64,000 nt of DNA, from assembly GCF_036785885.1 (NCBI RefSeq), contig NC_092317.1, positions 2,544,501 through 2,608,500 on the forward strand, read 5' to 3'. The DNA is from Coffea arabica. Its lineage: Eukaryota > Streptophyta > Magnoliopsida > Gentianales > Rubiaceae. The notes beneath the pieces are model-generated. The model did no database searches. It was not told the DNA's origin and saw only the letters and a list, made by a program, of their open reading frames with translations. This document shows, piece after piece, positions 47,601 to 60,310 of the stretch (positions are counted from its first letter, which is position 1; every line of letters starts with the position of its first letter). A program made the translations under genes and the position numbers.

Positions 47601-50109
47601 CTATCTTCCAATGTAGATGCCTTCTATTTACTATATTGCTCCTTTTCCCAACCTACCCTTCCGTCTTCCCAAAAAAGAAGAAAATAAAAACTTCTACAAT
47701 CAAACTCACCACTTGCTCAACATCTCTACAGAAGCACCAAAGCATCCCACTCTGTCATGGCCTCCTGCTTCTACATTCACACCACCAAGATTGTTTTTTC
47801 TTTGGGGGGTGGGAGGGTTGGGATCTTTGACATATATTAAACCCCTACAGTTCAGGGGGAGTTTTGTTGAGGAAAATTATGAAGTCTGGAGGTATTTATA
47901 GAAAAACAATCCTGTGGAGTTATAATAGAACAAAATGGGACAGCATTTACATGGCAAAAGTGATGCAAAAACGTGTTTCCCAAGGCTATTCAAATTCAGA
48001 GAATCTAGGAAGGAACTTTGACTTGGAACTACAAACACACTCTTTTATCCATGTAAAACTTGGGAACAAAGTGGGAGAAAAGCCAATCATTATCTTATCA
48101 GGTTGGCAGACCCAATAAAACTTCATGCATTTTTCAACTTTACCGCTGCGCATTTACGAGGGGTTTAATGTTGATTTCCGGATTTGAGCTTGTCAAGTTA
48201 TATTAGGGTACTTTGCTATGGTGTTTGGCATGGTAGTTGGCCTGTTAACACTTGCAAGTGGTGCTGTATGTAGAGGAGCAAGGGGACTCGTGAGTCGATT
48301 TTCTAAGTGGGGCCCGTGGAGGGAGGTTGAGAGATGGTACTGAAGATTGGGTTGGAGATATTGGATTTGTGGATGGGAGGTGGCTGTGGAAGGATTGAAT
48401 GGATCCCTAACGGAAGAATTTTATTATTTTATAAATTTTGGGACTCAATAAGGGCATTGTGGGCACTTCTTGTTTGTTTTTTGCTGAACTCAGCAACATT
48501 TCTGATGTCCTTTAATAACGGGGTAATTGGAGAAACATCTTTCTAGTCCAAGGGTTACTTGTACTTTGGCCTGATCTTGGCATTCGATCTGTAATTTGGC
48601 AAATCCTGAGGGAAGGTAATTGTAATTAACCCATTGTATTATGACAGTTTTTTCCAACAAAACTATAATTGACTGGAAGAAACTGGAATCTGTGGAATTT
48701 GGCTTGTGTTAGGATATTACAAATTGGTAAAGTTCATGATTTTACTTTCTTCGTTTTATGGTTTTAAAATGAAAGTAAAGCTTTTCTGCTCTAATCCGTT
48801 TGATGCATATCAGGGTTGCAGCTTCTTGTCCTTATCCTGGACTTTTCTTGGTTGCAGTTTTGTCGTTATCTCTTTTACCTTGGAAAGATCAGGACAATTC
48901 AGTTGGAATACACTGATGCTAAAGAATCCCTTCTGCAAGCTGCAAGGAAAGCACCAATAGCTGCTCTTGGTTTCCGAATTCAATGCACTAAATGGGCTGT
49001 AATAGTACGTTTACTGCTTGGAGAGATCCCTGAGAGGACCGTTTTTATGCAAAAAGGAATGGAGAAAGCTTTGAGACCATATTTTGAGCTTACAAATGTG
49101 AGTTTGGGTTGTCCAATTTCTTATCGTTTGGAATTTTGAGCTGGGTATATATAACCTACACAAAGTGACTTTTAAAACACACTATGCTTATGCCATACAC
49201 ACAAACAGGGGTACTCCTAAAAATCAGGAGGTGGGCCATCTTTTATTTATGTCTATCGTACAAGTCGTATGTTTCTTGGAGTAGGATTTTCCAAAATTTT
49301 GCTTGGATGATTTAAAGCTTTAATTGTGCAGGGAACACAATAGAGGGGTTAATGATAATTATTGCATTTATATACAATAGTAGCAGCAGATAAATTAGTT
49401 ATTTGTAGGAGAGAATTGTGATGTCCAGCACAGGCTAATGTTTGAGATGAATGGATGGCACTGCAACTTTGCGGCACCCTCATGCCAGAAGGATCTTCCA
49501 CAACCACAAGACACTGGAAATTCTAAATAAGAGGAGTTCAATTAGTGTGTTATTCCTGCTTTTGAATTAATTCTTTGTTGGTTATAATGTACTCAGGCCG
49601 TTCGAATTGGAGATCTGGAGTTGTTTAGGACAGTTGCTGAGAAGTTCTCAAGCACATTCAGCTCAGACCGAACCAACAACTTGATTGTGAGGTTGCGGCA
49701 TAATGTCATTAGGACTGGGCTTCGTAACATTAGTATCTCATATTCCAGGATATCACTGGCTGATGTTGCCAAAAAGCTGCGGTTGGATTCAGCAAACCCC
49801 GTTGCTGATGCTGAGAGTATTGTGGCTAAAGCAATTCGAGATGGAGCCATTGATGCCACATTGGATCATGCTAATGGATGGATGGTGTCCAAGGAGACGG
49901 GGGACATCTACTCGACTAATGAGCCTCAAATTGCTTTTAATTCAAGAATTGCTTTCTGTCTTAATATGCATAACGAAGCAGTTCGTGCTCTACGATATCC
50001 ACCAAATTCCAACAAGGAAAAAGAAAGTGCTGAGAAGAGGAGAGAAAGACAGCAACAAGAGCAAGAGCTCGCTAAGCACATAGCTGAAGAGGATGATGAC
50101 GAATTCTGA
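44641..50109 (+). CDS. RPN3: 26S proteasome non-ATPase regulatory subunit 3 (RPN3)
   Basis: Eight coding exons, 44641-44719, 44821-45011, 46346-46483, 46567-46703, 46929-46983, 47064-47174, 48858-49097 and 49597-50109, join in phase to 487 residues, matching the plant RPN3 length (about 488). The start [17 protein letters not shown] resembles known plant RPN3. Diagnostic blocks are [58 protein letters not shown] and [20 protein letters not shown] (PCI domain), with an acidic end [11 protein letters not shown]3 is a PCI subunit of the 19S regulatory-particle lid, needed for ubiquitin-dependent proteolysis in cytosol and nucleus. A 5' UTR intron is likely (donor TG|GTATGC at 44113, acceptor TTTAG at 44628). 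Intron 6 (47175-48857) is enlarged by a TIR element. Confidence 0.97.
47302..48632. mobile_element. TIR transposon-like insertion in RPN3 intron 6, 1.33 kb
   Basis: The left end GGGTTAATTACTTTTACCTC continues CCCTCAGGTTTGGCCA. The right end on the minus strand reads GGGTTAATTACAATTACCTT and continues CCCTCAGGATTTGCCA. That is about 36 bp of inverted terminus with roughly six mismatches. ATT on both sides is a candidate 3 bp target duplication, which would fit PIF/Harbinger-like or CACTA-like elements, though the termini do not settle it. Frames inside (47540-47901, 47864-48118) show no transposase. Relatives by end sequence lie at 28035-29201 and, degraded, in acid phosphatase units A and B. 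Confidence 0.75.
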
Positions 50110-52558
50110 TGAAAAGCCCATGATCATGGGCATCTGGGGATTTTGTAGCTATAATACACCATCCCATTGATCTGCCTTACGAGTTTTGCTAAACTGCAAC
50201 AGCTGCTCCTTTATCTGAATAACTTTTGCCAATCTTGTACATTGTGATGCGAGGTCTATTGTTTAGGCGGTTTTTTTTTTTTTTTGATCGTTTGACTTGC
50301 ATTGCAGAAACTTACTTAGAGCATCTATACTTGCTCTAGCTATCTATGATGTTTGGTGCATTTGACGACTTTCTTGTCTACCTTTATTTCGTTGAAAGGA
50401 GGCCAAGAGCAACAGGAGGCTACGCAGAAAAATTAAACCCGCACTGCAATTTGTGTCCCATGTGAGCAAAGATTGTCAGCTTATTTACAATATATTCAAG
50501 CCTTGTATAGGCTTGAATGCCAAGTACAGGTACCATAGGGATGCTGTCTTCTACTGAAAACATTAGCTACATGGTTTCTGGGCTTGAGCTTTTACACTGA
50601 ATTCCGCAGCAAGTAGAAATGATACGTGTGCCCTATGGCCCTATCTACCCAATCCTTGTATGGCCGATCCAAATTCACAAAACCTGATGGCTGTGGCTCT
50701 GTAGTAATGGCTAGTTTTGGAGCATAGGATAGAAAAGAAAAGATGAGAAGACTTAAGTTATGAAAGGAAAGAAGAGGAGAAAAAAATGGTAGTGATTTTG
50801 ATGTTATTTGAGAGTTTTCGGAAAGAAATGGAATGATTTTGAATATATATGTCATTAAAATTTTGTTTAGTGCTCATCGAAGGATAGAATTGATACTTTG
50901 AAAAATTTTGTAGGCTTTCTTCAACATTCTGTCCAGCAAACATTCTGTCCAAATCAGGCCATAAGCGGGCAGAAAGGTTTTTCAACTGTAGCAGCATACT
51001 GAATCCCTACAAATCAGACCGAATCTTTTGTTTTCTGTCACGAGTAAACTCACAAATGAGAAGAAAGTATTCCTTCCTCCCACTTTCTTTTCTTTTCCTA
51101 TCAAATCCCATCTCCCAAACCAGCTTTGTCTTGCGAAGGACAACCAGGGAGGCGACTCAAAAGTATTAGGAGTGATTTTCTGATGGAAGGACATCATTAT
51201 CGGTAATCTTGCATACTTCTTACATACTATTACTACGGCACAATGTGCTGAATTACAAAGAGGTGGATTTCATCATTATGAAAAGAAGGTGAAAGATATA
51301 AATCTTCTGGTTGAAGCAAGGAAGCTAGAGTATAAATCATTCTTTTTCCTTTCTAACAAGTTGGAACCAGAAAGAAGTAGATAATAGTAGTGGTATGGAG
51401 TATGAAGCTTCTCAAAATTTCCTCCTTTTTCCTGGAATCTTGTGATGGTCTCGCCGCCCTGGTTGATGACTTTCATCAACTAAAGTCGACCACTGTGTTG
51501 TCGGTTTGCAACCAAGTCCAGGCCTTTACTTTATTATTTTCATTTAAAAGAATCCGACTCGGCTCGGCTCACTTCCCAGGCTCAAAAGTCTCTTATGTGA
51601 CCTTCGCGATTAATTTCATTTTGGCCCTCAAAGTAGTCAAAAGTTTTAGTTGATTCTCTGAGAGTAATATAAACTATTCGTTTTACCCTCGCTACAAGAA
51701 TATTTGTTCCTATTTCATAGTTCTGTTTACCATGCAATGTTTAAATCATATATGAAGGACTTAGCACCCATCAAATGAAAGACATTTCAGTGATTCTACC
51801 TACTACAGTTTGAAATAATTTTTTATATATTGGCAATATATACACCAGTGAGTTTGGTACGTACACCAATACACGACATGAAATTTAAATTCAAATTATG
51901 ATAAAGTGATAAACTTACTAGTGAATGCACTATCAATTTTGAAAAGATTAATTCATATAACATACATTTGGCAGCCACTTATTACTTTACCTTAATGGTA
52001 CAAAAGGATAGAAATTTTGAATTTATGGGATATATATTTTAAATTGAATGGTATAATGACATGCTAGACTTATGAGATAATGAGGAGTGAGGCATAAAAG
52101 ATGTTAAATAGTTAAAGCTAAATTGGAAGCAATGCTTAAATTGTACCTCTGACATTTCTCTCTCTCTCCAAGTTTTTAGGACCAAAACAAACCTTTGACT
52201 TTTAGATGCTAAATTAAAACATATTATTGTCTCTTTAGAGGGAATGATTAAGTGTTAATCCCGCTCTACAATTCTTAACATTAAAAATATACACTTTAAG
52301 TCCGCGAAAACTAGCCAATCTTGGAGATCTTATACCAAATTTTTTTTGATTTAATCCCTATTTTTTTAGCTCAGTTTAAAAAAAGGATATAGGCTATTTT
52401 TAACAATTTTAATTAAGCATTTAGTATTTGACTAATTTAACAAATAAAAAAGGATAACAGTATTATTCTAATAGTTTACTTAAACTAAAATGCTAAAAAA
52501 AAATTTTTTTTGGAACAACAAGTCTTCAAAATTTTGCTAACTGTATTTATTATTAGTA

Positions 52559-52589
<31 letters not shown>

Positions 52590-53067
52590 TCATTATTATT
52601 TGATTTAAAGTCTAATAAATTTAAAAAAGTATATAAAAATGAAAATCAATCCTGTAAGATAGTAAACTTTTCTTATACATTTTATCAATTTGATTTTTGT
52701 ATAGTAGTTATTACAAAAAAAACTTGTGTCTTTTAGCAATAAGCAAAAACAATAGTAAAGTTACAAATAATTTCACAAATAAAAAGGCATTATTATTATT
52801 ATTATTATTATTGCACTCATTTTTTTTCTTTTTTGGCTAGAGTTAAGATTTATAAGTTTGACTATTATGCATAGAGTTCATCTTATATATATTGTTACAG
52901 TTGAATACATGTACATGAGCAAAATTTTGATAATATATATGTTAGTAGTGTATATAAAATTAATTCTTATTCATGGGGAATAAAATGCATAATTTTGAGG
53001 TTGGACGGGATAATTTGTGACTACTCCAAAGTTCAGGGAACAAAGAGTGATTTCTTGAAAATTTACC
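50110..53067. other. Long intergenic spacer between RPN3 and the DUF630/632 gene
   Basis: The first ~450 bp should be the RPN3 3' untranslated region and flank. The rest is AT-rich with TTA runs (52556-52600, 52789-52813) and CT runs (about 52157-52170). Short frames on both strands have no family features. I see no gene, RNA or complete mobile element. Confidence 0.5.
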
Positions 53068-53332
53068 TTGCTACTAATGAGAGTCTATAACACTAAACCA
53101 CCAAACAAAACAGAACCAGAAAAGGGGGTTCTGCCTCAGTTTGTCTGCTCTGATCACTTCTCCGCTGATCCCAAATTCTTCATCAATAGCAAGAAGAATA
53201 ATAGGTTCCGCTTCCCAAACGGATCAAGAATCAAAATTCCTTGGCCCTTTTCCTCTCCCTCCCGAATTCTATCCATTCATTTAGTTTATGCAAAATTGAA
53301 TAGTTAGCAGACCGGAGGCGGAGGGGTCGAAA

Positions 53333-56300
53333 ATGGGGTGCAACCAATCAAGGATCGAGAACGAAGAAACCGTAACACGATGCAAAGAACGAAAGCAGTA
53401 TATGAAAGATGCCGTCGCTGCAAGAAACGCTTTTGCCGCTGCCCATTCAGCCTACGCCATGGCCTTAAAGAACACCGGAGCTGCTCTCAGCGATTATGCT
53501 CACGGCGAAGTCCAATATCCCTCCTCTCCTTCCTCATCCGTCCATGGCGGACCCGCCTCTCTCCCACAGCCCCCCGTCGAGCATCTTCCCCCTCCTCCCC
53601 CTCCCCTTCCCCCCTTTCACCAGCCTCCCCCTCCCCCTATTCAGCGTGCGGCCTCCATGCCCGAGATGTCTTTCCCCAAACGCGATTTGAAGCACTCCGA
53701 CCCGATTTTGGAAGAGGAGAATGAAGATGAGATGGAAACCGAGAGTAATCATGGCGGGTTGAAGCATCGGAGTAGTAAAAGTAGCGGTGGGGTTGGAAGT
53801 AGGAGTGGAATTGGGCGCAGTAGTGAGGTCGTGGATGATGAAGAATTGCGGAATCCGCCATCGCCGCCTCGACCGTCGCCGCCTTCGCCGCCTTTGAAGC
53901 AGAATCGTTCCCCTCCCCCTCCTCCTCCGCCGGAGCATAAAGGTATGACTTCGTGGGATTTCTTTTTTCCGCCAATGGAGAATGTTCCGGGGCCGACTCT
54001 GGCTGAAGTGGATGAGGGGAGAGTGGAGAGGGAGGAATTGGAACGCAAGGTGTTAGAAGAAAGGGCTAAAAGAAGTGAAATTGATGCTGAAGGCGGCATT
54101 GGTGGCGGGGATGGAGGTGGTGGTAGTGGTAGTGGTAGTGTTGGAGGTAGGAGGAGTGCTGGTGGGAAGGCGGAGTCAGTTGAGGAAGTGGAAAAGGCGC
54201 CGGAGCTACCACCGCAGCCACCTCAGGTAGCCCCTCCTCCAAAGGTGGTGAAGAGAGTTAAACAGATTGTTCCAGCTGATGCTAAAAGGAGGGTTGGGTC
54301 AAGTGTGAACTTGCTGCAGATGTTCAGTGAATTGGATGATTGTTTTCTTAAGGCTTCAGAGAGTGCTCATGAGGTATCCAAGATGCTTGAGGCGGCTCGG
54401 TTGCATTATCACTCAAATTTTGCTGATAATAGAGGTATGCATATATTTTGGTTTCTTTTAATCTATTTTTTATGAGGGATTTCAAGGATTCAATTTTTGT
54501 ATCAGCTAGTTTTCTGTAATTGTTTCTAAAGATTTAATTTTGATACGTGTTTCACCATTATAGAGCGATGCTAAGGTCTATGGTTTGCAGCTTCATTTAT
54601 CCAACGCATGTCATTGCATAAGTGACCATAGTCATGTATATCCCTGTATTGACACCAGAAATTGATATGCTGCAGTTAATTTGTAAAATGTTTAGGGCAG
54701 GAGAAACTGCAGTTGGTTGACTTCGTGTTCTGATTGTTTGTCATGTTGCAAACCAAGTTGCGCACTTGCTCTGTGTTATTGGGAGTTAAGAAAGGTGATT
54801 GAAATTTTAGGCTGATAATATAACTAGTTGTGATTGTTTTGTAGGACATATTGATCATTCTGCCAGGGTCATGCGTGTCATTACATGGAATAGGTCCTTC
54901 AGAGGTTCGTCAAATGTTGATGATGTGAAGGATGACTTCGATTCGGAAGAGCATGAAACCCATGCAACAGTTTTAGACAAGATGCTTGCCTGGGAGAAAA
55001 AATTATATGATGAAGTAAAAGTATGTGGGGTGACATTTTTTAATCATTTTGCCTTGTATTTTTCCTTCTTGTTTTGTCATTCAATATGTTCGATTTGCTA
55101 AAGCAATGAGTTGCTTAGGTTTAATTTGATTAGCTTTCTTTCTTATACTGCTGCTGCTGCCTTTTCTTGTTTGTACCTTTTCCCTCCACCCAATTTTTAG
55201 TTAATATATATCTGATTCATTTTTCTTCCATTTGTGACCATAATACATGTTGTGCATGTGGACTTTTCTCTCATTTGTCACATTAGTATGTAATAAGAGT
55301 ACAAATCTTAGATGCTTCCTCCTAATGAATTATTGTTGCACCGATGATGTTCTTCAGGCAGGTGAACAAATGAAACTGGAATATCAACGAAAGGTTGCTT
55401 CATTGACTAAACTAAAGAAACGTGACTCAAATACAGAAGCTTTAGAGAGAATGAAAGCAGCTGTTAGTCACTTGCATACTCGATACATTGTTGACATGCA
55501 ATCTATGGATTCAACTGTTTCAGAAATAAATCGTTTGCGTGATGATCAGCTGTATCCAAAACTCGTGGCTCTTGTTGATGGGTAAGTGTTTATGCAGATA
55601 AACGTATTTATGCCTTGCAGTTAGCAGTTTTTACCTTTGCTTTTTTGGAAATTTGTTCTCTACTTCTCTGTCCTGTCATCTTTTGTCCCATCAAATGAAG
55701 CTAGTAGTGACTGTTTATAGGGACCATACCTCAGACAGTAAGAGAATAATTGTGAGGGGATATGGGAATAAAGGGAGGGGAAAGATCAGCTGTCTTGACT
55801 TTTGTACAAGGAATGGAAACTTCGCACAGAGATTGGTAGAGTGCAGTTTTGACTCAATGTCATGTTAGAAGTTTCATTTTGAGTTAACCCCAATAAATTG
55901 CAAGTGAATATAACCATTTCATTCGGCAAGTCAGAAACAACAGATTACCACATGTGAGAATAGAGGAGCTGATAGTTAGTGTCTGCTTATCTGGAGAAGT
56001 TCTTGGAGCTCACTTTTAGAGCATTGTTCACGAACCTGGAACCCTGGAATCTTCTTTTGAACTCTGATTTATTAATTTGTTTACTACACATGGTATATAA
56101 TTTCCTTAGTCACTTCTTATGCTTGCTTTGTCTAATTCTATGCACTTCTTTGCTGGTTTTGAATGAATTGTAGAATGGTTTTTATGTGGGAGAGCATGAG
56201 AGGACACCATGAAAGCCAGTCTAAGATTGTACAAGCTCTAAGTTCTCTGCACATATCCCAATTCCCTAAAGAAACAAGTGAGCATCATCATGAACGGACA

Positions 56301-56966
56301 TACCAGCTTTTGCATGTTGTCAAAGAATGGCATATGCAGTTTGACAAACTCATCAAGAACCAAAAGGACTACATAAGAGCGTTAAACAATTGGTTGAAGC
56401 TAAACCTCATTCCCATAGACACAAATCTGAAGGAGAAGGTTTCATCCCCACAAAGACCTGCCAATCCCCCAATTTGTGTGCTCTTACATGCTTGGCATGA
56501 CTGGCTGGAGAAGGTTCCAGATGAGCTTGCTAGAAGTGCTATTAATAATTTTGCTCATGTTGTAGATCATATAATGGAGTATCAAATAGATGAGGTGAAA
56601 TTGAGTGACAAGTGTAAGGATACTCGAAGGGAGCTCACCAAGAAAACCGAACAGTTCAATGATTGGTATCGTAAGTATATGCAGCGAAGAACGCCTCCTG
56701 ATGAATTGGATCCAGAGAGGGCACAAGATAAGGATCTAATCGTTGAGAGGCAGATTCAGGTGGAAACACTCGAGAAGAAATTGGAAGAGGAAGAAGCAGA
56801 ATACAAGAAGCAGTGCATTCAGGTTAGGGAGAAGTCTTTAGCCAATCTGAAAACCGGTTTGCCTAATCTCTTCCTGGCTATGTCAGGTTTTTCTCTTGCT
56901 TGTTCAGATATGTACAGGAACTTGAGGTCCATCTCACAAAAGCGTAGCAGACGCGAGAGTCAATAA
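53333..56966 (+). CDS. DUF630/DUF632 protein (NRG2/APSR1/REL2-type, bZIP-like)
   Basis: Four exons, 53333-54434, 54845-55020, 55358-55581 and 56174-56966, join in phase to 764 residues. The N-terminus MGCNQSRIENEETVTRCKER is the DUF630 start and a classic N-myristoylation site (Gly2) with Cys3 open to palmitoylation, so membrane attachment is likely. Residues 60-310 are low complexity with Pro runs (VEHLPPPPPPLPPFHQPPPP) and Gly/Ser runs. DUF632 follows from about residue 325 (NLLQMFSELDDCFLKASESA) to about 650 and includes TWNRSFRG, LDKMLAWEKKLYDEVK and FMWESMRGHHESQ. A charged heptad-like coiled coil lies near the end (VETLEKKLEEEEAEYKKQ). Relatives act in nitrate signalling (NRG2), phosphate-starvation root growth (APSR1) and leaf shape (REL2); which role applies here is unknown. 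Overlapping frames in exon 1 on both strands come from its repetitive codons. Confidence 0.95.
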
Positions 56967-57686
56967 TGAAAGCAGTGTGTGACCTTATATGAAGCTCTTC
57001 ATTAGCGGTTTCATTTTAGACCTGAAAAAGAGCACTTTTTAAAATGTATTTTCTGTATGTAAACTATAGTTGGATTTCCACTTTCAAAGCTCTTGAATAT
57101 AAACCACATCAATGAGATTTAAGTTATATATACATTGTTAAAATGGAAGTGTTATAATTCAGTTGTTCCACTGTTGTATCAATCGACAGTTCCTCTGGAA
57201 CTATCCGCTCCTCTGCGTGTTTGTTCGAGTCCCAATCTTCCTCTTTCTGTTCCGGTAAGGCCTAGTTTGGGGACTCAGCAGAGACGTGATGTTTGGTGTT
57301 ACGTTGGTAGACGTGAAAAGTTTTATCCTGGGTTTGATCTTCTCTCTCGATGTCTGATTTCTTTCCAGAGTTCAAAGGAATTTTTGTGGCCTCACCATTA
57401 TCCCAAATCACCTCATTACTAAATCTTTTCTTTTCTTTCCGTTTCTTCTCATCCAAATGAACTGTCAAGTATCCATGTTTAGTATCCTATGTAGTATAAG
57501 TTTATTGGCTTTTTAAGTTCATCATCACCAAACAAAAATCAGATAATGTATCAAAATTAAAGTCTTATCAGTCAACAATGCCGAGTTTTGGCATGGCTCT
57601 TCAATACATCGATCAACAGCTTTCAATATTCAAAAGCAAGGGGTTGAAATAGATTGCTCCTCATGACAGCAGAAACAAAATAAATG
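56967..57686. other. Convergent 3' region between DUF630/632 and RAB5-type genes
   Basis: 720 bp separates the two stop codons and must hold both 3' ends. A less AT-rich patch at about 57170-57420 has frames on both strands but no recognisable product. Confidence 0.5.
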
Positions 57687-60310
57687 TTACCGGGAGCAAC
57701 AAAAAAAGGCTCTCCGACTCTGTGTGTTGCTTTGCAGACGTATTCCTGTTGGCTGCAATGGCGCAGCTTTTGCCAATTTTTTTGCTGCAGATGGCCAAAG
57801 AGAAAAAGCTCAGGCGAAGGTTTAGGAGGATTAGCTAAGCCTAAACTAGATTTACGATAACAAGTACATGGAAATGTTAATACATTTCATTAAGCTTTGG
57901 CAGGCTGAGCTTAGACATGATAACTCACCCATTTCATAAAAGAGCTCGTTGATATTAAGGGCAGTTTTTGCTGATGTTTCTGTGAAGAACATCCCATTTT
58001 CTTCTGAGAATTGCTCGCCTTCCTGCAGAAGTTTAAAAGTAATTCACAAGCTTTTACGTTCGAGATTATTATTATTATGTATCAAGCACCACCATTAGTT
58101 ACAGTCAAGTAACAAATTTCCAAAGCTCTATGTGCCTGTAATGACCAAATTCAACTCAAGGTCGCTGCCTTTTATCAAACTGTTCTGCAGGATTGGAACA
58201 GGAAGAAAAGAAAAAATTATCAGTACCTCAAAGTTGACCTCCCTATTGGGTTCCAAATCTTGTTTATTTGCCACCAAAGCCATCACGAGATTCGGATTAC
58301 CTGAAAGAAATACATGAAAGACAGTAGAAAACAAGCTACCAGATACACTTGCTTTTCGAGCAGCAATGGTTCTTCATTAACATCACCTAAAAAGGGTAAA
58401 TAGAACTTGGCTGGGCTGGTTGGTGGAAGTTACATCATAATAATGGTAACACGAATTTGGATTAGAGAAATGACAACACGAAAACAAATTGAAATACAGA
58501 TGGACTATCACTAATGGAAGAGATGTGTTCACCTTGTCTTTTTAATTCTTCGACCCACTTTTTTGCACGTAAAAAGGTGTCCTGAAGATAGATCATTCGA
58601 AATCAAATCCATGAGAAAGCTAAGCTAAGCTAACTACGTGGGGATTAAACATGCAAAGATAAATCTGTGCTAATTGCTTTCTAAGTATTACAATCAAAGA
58701 ACAAAAGCGAAAAAAAAAAAAAGATCTCGTTCCAAGCAATCATCAGTGCTTCTCATTCTATGATTTGAAGAAATAACAGATGAAATGATGAGTAAGAGGC
58801 AATTTTAACCATAAACAGATGTTATAATCTGCTTCAGTAGCCCAGTTTTGGTTACAGGAACACTTACCATGCTTGTGATGTCATAGACAACAATGGCTGC
58901 TGCCGCACCCCGGTAATACATTGGAGCTAAGCTATGGTATCTTTCCTGTCCAGCAGTGTCCCATATATCAAATTTCAAAGTGGCCTCAGGCAAAGACAAT
59001 ATCTGAGTAAAGAAAGCAGCACCAACAGTGGGTTCCTGAAAAACAAAAATCATGTCAAGGTTCTTTGACTGCAATTGATGGAAGAAAAATACAACCCTCA
59101 CCATCAAAAAAAACTTTGCATACCTGGTGCTGAAAAAATTGACCTTTTACAAATCTCAGGACCAAGCTGGTTTTTCCAGTTCCCATGTCCCCGACTAGTA
59201 CCTGGGGAGATAAAACAACATGATATTACTGTTGACATTATATTCTCTCCAACACTTGCCCTGCTCTTGATTGTATCAAGCATCTCCTCGTCCTCCTTCC
59301 TCACAACATCAACTCCCTCTTACTGACCAAGCTGGGCAGACTCCTAAATTTTTTGTTTTCGGATTGTTCTTTCAGGAGGAAGTCGGTGAATGCTGGAGAG
59401 AACCAGCAAAGAAAGGAAAAGGATGGAGGAGATTCATCTTGGTTAGGGAAAGCAGAAACTAGCACCAAACCACTAAATGGAGAGACCACATAATCCTTAA
59501 TATATAGCATTCACAATCCTCTTCCTTCTTGTAGTTTCTACGATTACTACCTCCTGCTCAAGTGCAAATACATCCACTGTTGTCAAAGGCTTGCATCCAC
59601 CAGAACAACAATCAAGAATGCATCCACATCTTGAGTCTGTGGATATGATCTGCCATATAATAGCTTTTCGTGTCCAATGTTTGGGAGACTGTCCTTAGAA
59701 CTTTACAAAGTACTAATACACAAATAGACACTGGAGTGACAAAGCAAACATCAATAACTTGCTCTGAAAATCTAATTGACGTGTTAAAATTATCATGAAG
59801 CAAAATGCACAACGCCAAATTCCAATCCACATCACCAAGTTCCGACTGATCACCGCTTCTTGATCAGCTTAGCTCAATTAGCTACACAAGCAGTAGGAGA
59901 ATCTTGGTACTAAAACAATGGAGTCAATTCATGAATAGGGAGATTGTTTGTCCCTTAAGAAAGGTACCTACTACGTCATTTTAGGAAAACAGTCCACCAC
60001 AGCTTAGTGGATCACAGAAAATCTAACCTCAGGTTTGCATTTAATAGTGCATTCTAGCTTAAATTGGACGAGATATTTTCAATGAGGGGCTTGAGCGGCT
60101 TAGAAGCCAAGCATTCACTCCTCAAAGAAACAAAATATGATTTTACAATAAACTACCAAGAATCCACACAAATACCCCACAAAAATTAGAGAGAGATATT
60201 TGGATCAGCCAAAAGATTATGAACAAACTAGCCTTACAGATCAAAAGTCACTTTAAGAAGGACGCACTCACCATCTTGGCATGGATGATCTTGTTGCCAG
60301 GTCTTGCCAT
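57687..60310 (-). CDS. RAB5-type small GTPase (RABF/RHN1-like)
   Basis: Seven exons on the minus strand, 60310-60272, 59201-59124, 59035-58868, 58581-58533, 58300-58227, 58022-57929 and 57784-57687, close in phase to 199 residues. GTPase motifs: P-loop GDMGTGKT (17-24), switch I around PTVGAAFF (41-48), [20 protein letters not shown] (64-83), NKQD (123-126), ETSAK (151-155). The [20 protein letters not shown] block is typical of RAB5. There is no N-terminal MGC, so this is the conventional, doubly prenylated type, not ARA6. The C-terminus ends CCSR after SRRAFF. Typical plant RHA1/ARA7 have GDVGAGKS and a Gly/Pro-rich tail ending near CCA, so this copy is a diverged paralogue. The family acts on endosomes and in vacuolar transport. 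Intron 1 is about 1.07 kb, non-coding. Confidence 0.95.

Noticed and set aside
49593-50083. Alternative frames overlapping the last RPN3 exon
   Set aside because: The RPN3 PCI-domain frame is unmistakable and the others are shadows.
53534-54099. Long minus-strand frames with Arg-rich and other repeats opposite the DUF630/632 exon 1
   Set aside because: They are the mirror of Pro/Ser/Gly codon runs in the real exon and have no independent features.
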